Origin: Winogradskyella eximia
GTDB taxonomy: Bacteria > Bacteroidota > Bacteroidia > Flavobacteriales > Flavobacteriaceae
Reading direction: 5' to 3'
Length of the DNA stretch: 64,000 nucleotides
Assembly: GCF_003386165.1 (NCBI RefSeq)
Contig: NZ_QRDV01000004.1
Location: forward strand, 144,443 to 208,442
Below, piece by piece: positions 61,012 to 64,000 of this stretch. Below the pieces are notes generated by a model. That model did not search any database, was not told the origin of the DNA, and was given only the letters and a program-made list of their open reading frames with translations. Position numbers and translations under genes: made by a program. Position 1 is the stretch's first letter. Every line of letters begins with the position of its first letter.

Positions 61012-63480
61012 TTACCGCTTTAAAGTGAAATGGCTCGTAAATGTTCGTCCATCCTGTAACTTAACCTTAAACCAGTAATCGTTAGTTGGCATTTTTTCTC
61101 CATTAAATGTGCCGTTCCATCCAGAACTTAATGGATTAAGTTCAATTAAGAGTTTGCCAAAACGATCAAAAATAAATACAGATGTATTAGACTGAAATTG
61201 TGATGAAATGCCTTTTACTTGCCAATAATCGTTTACATCATCATTATTAGGTGTAAAAAATTTAGGAAAACCAATCACAGAAACTAAATCGTCCGCAATA
61301 CCGCATTCGTTTTTGTCTCTTATATAAACAGTATATAAGCCTGGCAAGACATTGGTAAAGGTACTAGAGTTTTGATAAGGACCGTTACTATTATCCAGCG
61401 CATATTCGTAATCACCATCTCCATCTACTAGAACAGTTATCGAATTATTTTGAGAGGCATCAACTACTTCAAAATTTATATTTCTTGCAATACTAGAAGG
61501 TAAAACTGTAATAGTTCTCTCTTTAAAACAACCGTTTGTATTTGTGACTTTAACCGTATATGTTCCTGGAGCATTTATTTCAATTTCCGAAGTATTTTCT
61601 CCTGTGGGTAACCATTCGTAATAATAGTTGCTAGGTGAATCGTCTATAACTCCTCCGTTTAAAACAATCGTTTCGGGAAATGAATTTAAACAATAGATAG
61701 TTTCAAAATTTGTTTCAATTTGAGGCAATTTAAAAACGGTAAGTTCAATTTCACTGATACCATAACAAGCGTTAGCATTTTCTACACGTCCGTAAATGGT
61801 TTGATTATAGGGTGTTGTATTAATGTAAGTTGTTCCAAGCGGATTAGTTTCTATCAAAGCATCTTCATATGTTTCGTAATAAATTAAATCTAAACCAGCA
61901 GGAGCTCCTGCTAATACAGTGTCATTGGCTTCTGTTAGATTAAAGCTCATAAATCCATCTTCTGTTCCATCTGTATCACATAGCTCAATACTGGCGTTAT
62001 TTGAAGATGTGGTGCTAACTTCTAAAGAAACTTCACTATAGTTAATACAACCCGAATTGGTGTTTGTTACTCTTGCATATATAATTTGAGGATTAAAGAA
62101 ATTGTTGAAAGCGCTTCCATCAATCATATTATTTTGATTTTCAGCATTAGTTAACGAAAGATATAATTCTACTGTAGAATTGGGATCATTATTAGTTATA
62201 TCATCTAAATAGTTTACAATATTAAAGGTTGTAAATCCTTCAGGAATGCCATCTTCATCACATTGTAAAATAGATATGTCATTAGCCATTGGTATTGGAT
62301 CAACGATTATGTTAAAAGATGTAAACCCTATACATCCAGAATCCATATCTTCAATTCTAACAAATATTTCTGTTGGTGTTACGGCTGTATTGGTATAGTT
62401 TAAAGGTAAAGTAGCTATAGCGTTTTCGGCATTTACTTGACTTAAATAATAGCTAATGTTATAATTAACTCCTGCTATACCATTTAAAATTTCTTGTGTT
62501 TTTATATTAAAATCGAAGGTTGACATTCCATTTTGGTCGTCTCCGTCTAAATCGTTATCACAAATCTCATAGTTGGTTGGGATATTAAAGTTGGTTAGAG
62601 ATGAGACCATAATATCAAAATCGTTAATAATAAAACAACCTGTGGTTGAGTTCTCAATTCTAATGTAAATAGTTTGATTACTTGCAGAGTTATTAAAAAT
62701 ATCACCTAAAGCATCAATATTGATATTTGCATCACTTTCAGATTTATGGTAACTAACAAGTACATCAGATTCTCCGTTAATAATATCTTGAGTTAACGTT
62801 GTAAGGTTAAATTCTGTGATATTATCATCATAAGGTGCAGAGTTATCGCAAATCTCTATACTAGATAAGCTCGTAGAGGTAGGATTTGTAAGCAATGGAT
62901 TTGTCGGAGCATTTGGAAACGTAGCAGTACCAGTCCATTCAATAGAAAAAGGACTATTACCTACTGGTCTGTCTATAGCGATATAATAACTTTCTCCTGC
63001 TAAGACATCTATGTCACTAACAAAACTATCTCCATCAGTTCCTGGGCCTTCGGATGTTTCAGTTGCGGTAGAATTCATTCCTGTTAGATTATTACCTTGG
63101 TTGGCAGCTGCAGGATTTGTAGTAGAGCAACGAATGGCTTGTCCGATATTACTACAGTCTACATTTGGACCAAAAATAAAAAAATCGTAATCCTCACTAA
63201 TATTTGTACTTCCTGGTGTTAATGTAAAAGCCAATGTGCCATCCGAAGCAATATTAACTTGTAACCAAATACTATTATTTTCTTGGCTTCCACATGTATT
63301 AGAATTACTTAATTCTTGTGTGCCAATACCACTTACATCTAAACTAAAATCTGAATTACCACAAACTGTAACTGCAAATTGACAATCGTTTGGTTGCTGT
63401 GCGTTAGCTGTAACTGCATAGGTACAGATAATAATTATTGAAAGTATAGTTTTAAAAAATAGATAAGGGGATTGGGTCAT
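61012..63480 (-). CDS. T9SS type B cargo with four CD modules (822 residues)
   Basis: Signal peptide (TILSIIIICTYAVTANAQ), then an N-terminal domain (about 30-185) with SIWLQVNIASDGTLAFTLTPG, YDFFIFGPNVDC and SYYIAIDRPVGNSPFSIEW, like the pre-peptidase-type beta sandwiches of other flavobacterial cargo. Four CD modules follow (CDNSAPYDDN, CDNDLDGDDQNG, CDEDGIPEG, CDTDGTEDG), an Ig-like region, a hydrophobic beta segment and the T9SS type B domain ending SHFTLKR. The ATG overlaps the stop of the gene upstream (ATGA), so translation is coupled. It lies 38 bp before the 593-residue cargo gene. Confidence 0.88.
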   Translation of the reverse strand: MTQSPYLFFKTILSIIIICTYAVTANAQQPNDCQFAVTVCGNSDFSLDVSGIGTQELSNSNTCGSQENNSIWLQVNIASDGTLAFTLTPGSTNISEDYDFFIFGPNVDCSNIGQAIRCSTTNPAAANQGNNLTGMNSTATETSEGPGTDGDSFVSDIDVLAGESYYIAIDRPVGNSPFSIEWTGTATFPNAPTNPLLTNPTSTSLSSIEICDNSAPYDDNITEFNLTTLTQDIINGESDVLVSYHKSESDANINIDALGDIFNNSASNQTIYIRIENSTTGCFIINDFDIMVSSLTNFNIPTNYEICDNDLDGDDQNGMSTFDFNIKTQEILNGIAGVNYNISYYLSQVNAENAIATLPLNYTNTAVTPTEIFVRIEDMDSGCIGFTSFNIIVDPIPMANDISILQCDEDGIPEGFTTFNIVNYLDDITNNDPNSTVELYLSLTNAENQNNMIDGSAFNNFFNPQIIYARVTNTNSGCINYSEVSLEVSTTSSNNASIELCDTDGTEDGFMSFNLTEANDTVLAGAPAGLDLIYYETYEDALIETNPLGTTYINTTPYNQTIYGRVENANACYGISEIELTVFKLPQIETNFETIYCLNSFPETIVLNGGVIDDSPSNYYYEWLPTGENTSEIEINAPGTYTVKVTNTNGCFKERTITVLPSSIARNINFEVVDASQNNSITVLVDGDGDYEYALDNSNGPYQNSSTFTNVLPGLYTVYIRDKNECGIADDLVSVIGFPKFFTPNNDDVNDYWQVKGISSQFQSNTSVFIFDRFGKLLIELNPLSSGWNGTFNGEKMPTNDYWFKVKLQDGRTFTSHFTLKR
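61418..61533 (-). repeat. 116-bp segment identical to 63883-63998
   Basis: Reading base by base, this part of the 822-residue gene is identical to part of the next gene upstream, while DNA on both sides has diverged. It codes for the segment just before the T9SS domain. Confidence 0.85.
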
Positions 63481-64000
63481 CGTTTTAATGTGAAATGATT
63501 TGTAAATGTTCGTCCGTCTTCAAGCGTAACTTTAAACCAATAATCGCTGGTTGGCATATTTTCGCCATTATATTTGCCATCCCAACCAGAACTTAAAGGA
63601 TCGAGTTCTTTGAGTAGTTTACCGTATCTGTCGAAGATGTAAATGATAGAATTAGCTTGAAATTGTGTTGTAATACCATAAACCTGCCAATAATCATTTA
63701 CGTCATCATTATTAGGTGTGAAAAATTTAGGAAATCCAATGACTGAAACTAAATCATCAGCAATTCCGCAACCATTTTTGTCACGTATATAAACGGTATA
63801 TAAACCTGGTTGTACGTTGTTAAAAGTGTTACTGTCTTGATAGGGGCCATTGCTATTGCCTAGCGCATATTCATAATCACCTTCTCCATCTACTAGAACA
63901 GTTATCGAATTATTTTGAGAGGCATCAACTACTTCAAAATTTATATTTCTTGCAATACTAGAAGGTAAAACTGTAATAGTTCTCTCTTTAAAACAACCAT
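63477..64000 (-). CDS. T9SS type B cargo, 5' part beyond the window
   Basis: Only the last 173 residues are visible. They read KFFTPNNDDVNDYWQVYG, FDRYGKLLKELDP, SSGWDGKYNGENMP, SDYWFKVTLEDGRTF and NHFTLKR, a T9SS type B domain nearly parallel to that of the 822-residue protein, preceded by the same PKD-like segment. The stop codon TGA (63479-63477) overlaps the ATG of the downstream gene by the classic ATGA arrangement. Its 5' region, and any CD modules, lie outside the window. Confidence 0.88.
   Translation of the reverse strand, partial: GCFKERTITVLPSSIARNINFEVVDASQNNSITVLVDGEGDYEYALGNSNGPYQDSNTFNNVQPGLYTVYIRDKNGCGIADDLVSVIGFPKFFTPNNDDVNDYWQVYGITTQFQANSIIYIFDRYGKLLKELDPLSSGWDGKYNGENMPTSDYWFKVTLEDGRTFTNHFTLKR
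63883..63998 (-). repeat. 116-bp segment identical to 61418-61533
   Basis: Second copy of the identical block, 2465 bp from the first. The identity breaks at 63999, one base before the window edge, so this end may be a chance mismatch and the true block may continue. Confidence 0.85.

Noticed and set aside
1..64000. tRNA, rRNA, prophage, insertion sequence or integrase
   Set aside because: I read both strands for typical T-loop sequences, transposase motifs and terminal inverted repeats and found none that hold up.

Overview
The window looks like a chromosomal segment of a marine-type member of the Flavobacteriaceae (Bacteroidota). The grounds are low G+C, almost no Shine-Dalgarno sites, several good matches to the Bacteroidota promoter (-33 TTTG, -7 TAnnTTTG), many lipoproteins, and secreted proteins that end in type IX secretion (T9SS) sorting domains. 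This includes six complete or partial gliding-motility-type (type B) C-termini in a row. I see no tRNA or rRNA gene, no CRISPR array, no insertion sequence and no prophage. Genus-level assignment is not possible from the sequence alone.

Layout. Positions 1-9764 (all +) hold accessory and stress genes: a DUF1963 protein cut by the window edge, a small membrane protein, a Crp/Fnr regulator, a tight DJ-1/ACT/guanidinium-exporter operon, a T9SS type A secreted protein, a TlpA-like thioredoxin lipoprotein, another lipoprotein, a stand-alone BLUF blue-light receptor, and a small-protein/P-loop kinase/PLP-decarboxylase operon. Positions 9975-15423 hold a GT4 glycosyltransferase followed by a 1397-residue protein that joins a glycosyltransferase, an unassigned middle and a phosphodiester glycosidase (NAGPA-like) domain. 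This pair ends at a strong terminator, followed by a repeat-rich spacer.

Positions 15683-22852 carry housekeeping genes on both strands: a TIGR01777 epimerase, mnmD with a CxxCH lipoprotein and a DUF4920 lipoprotein, ilvE, a MazG-like pyrophosphohydrolase, yceI, grpE and dnaJ. Positions 23232-30434 form a long + strand run: a NatA/NatB-type ABC exporter, an MscS channel, an NtrC-like regulator lacking its DNA-binding domain, PPK2, an M28 peptidase and a secreted DinB-fold protein. Positions 30476-37543 (-) run lysA, AI-2E transporter, DUF1624 acyltransferase-like membrane protein, tricorn-like S41 protease and a 40-residue membrane protein. Positions 37652-43408 hold an ACT-domain protein divergent from lysA, sucC, a one-repeat DUF1456 protein, an esterase, a TerB-like protein and uvrB.

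Positions 43512-64000 are one leftward cluster of T9SS type B cargo. Three start with a choice-of-anchor L domain, and five carry 1, 2, 4, 11 or 14 copies of a roughly 85-95 residue module. Each module opens with Cys-Asp and an acidic DxDxDG-like loop and has a second Cys near its end. The two giants (1888 and 1613 residues) are close paralogues. Their length difference is explained by duplication of a three-module block with an exact 837-bp period. This array, together with the glycosyltransferase-NAGPA fusion, is the most interesting content of the window. The cluster is probably a set of cell-surface or secreted adhesins expanded by tandem duplication and recombination.
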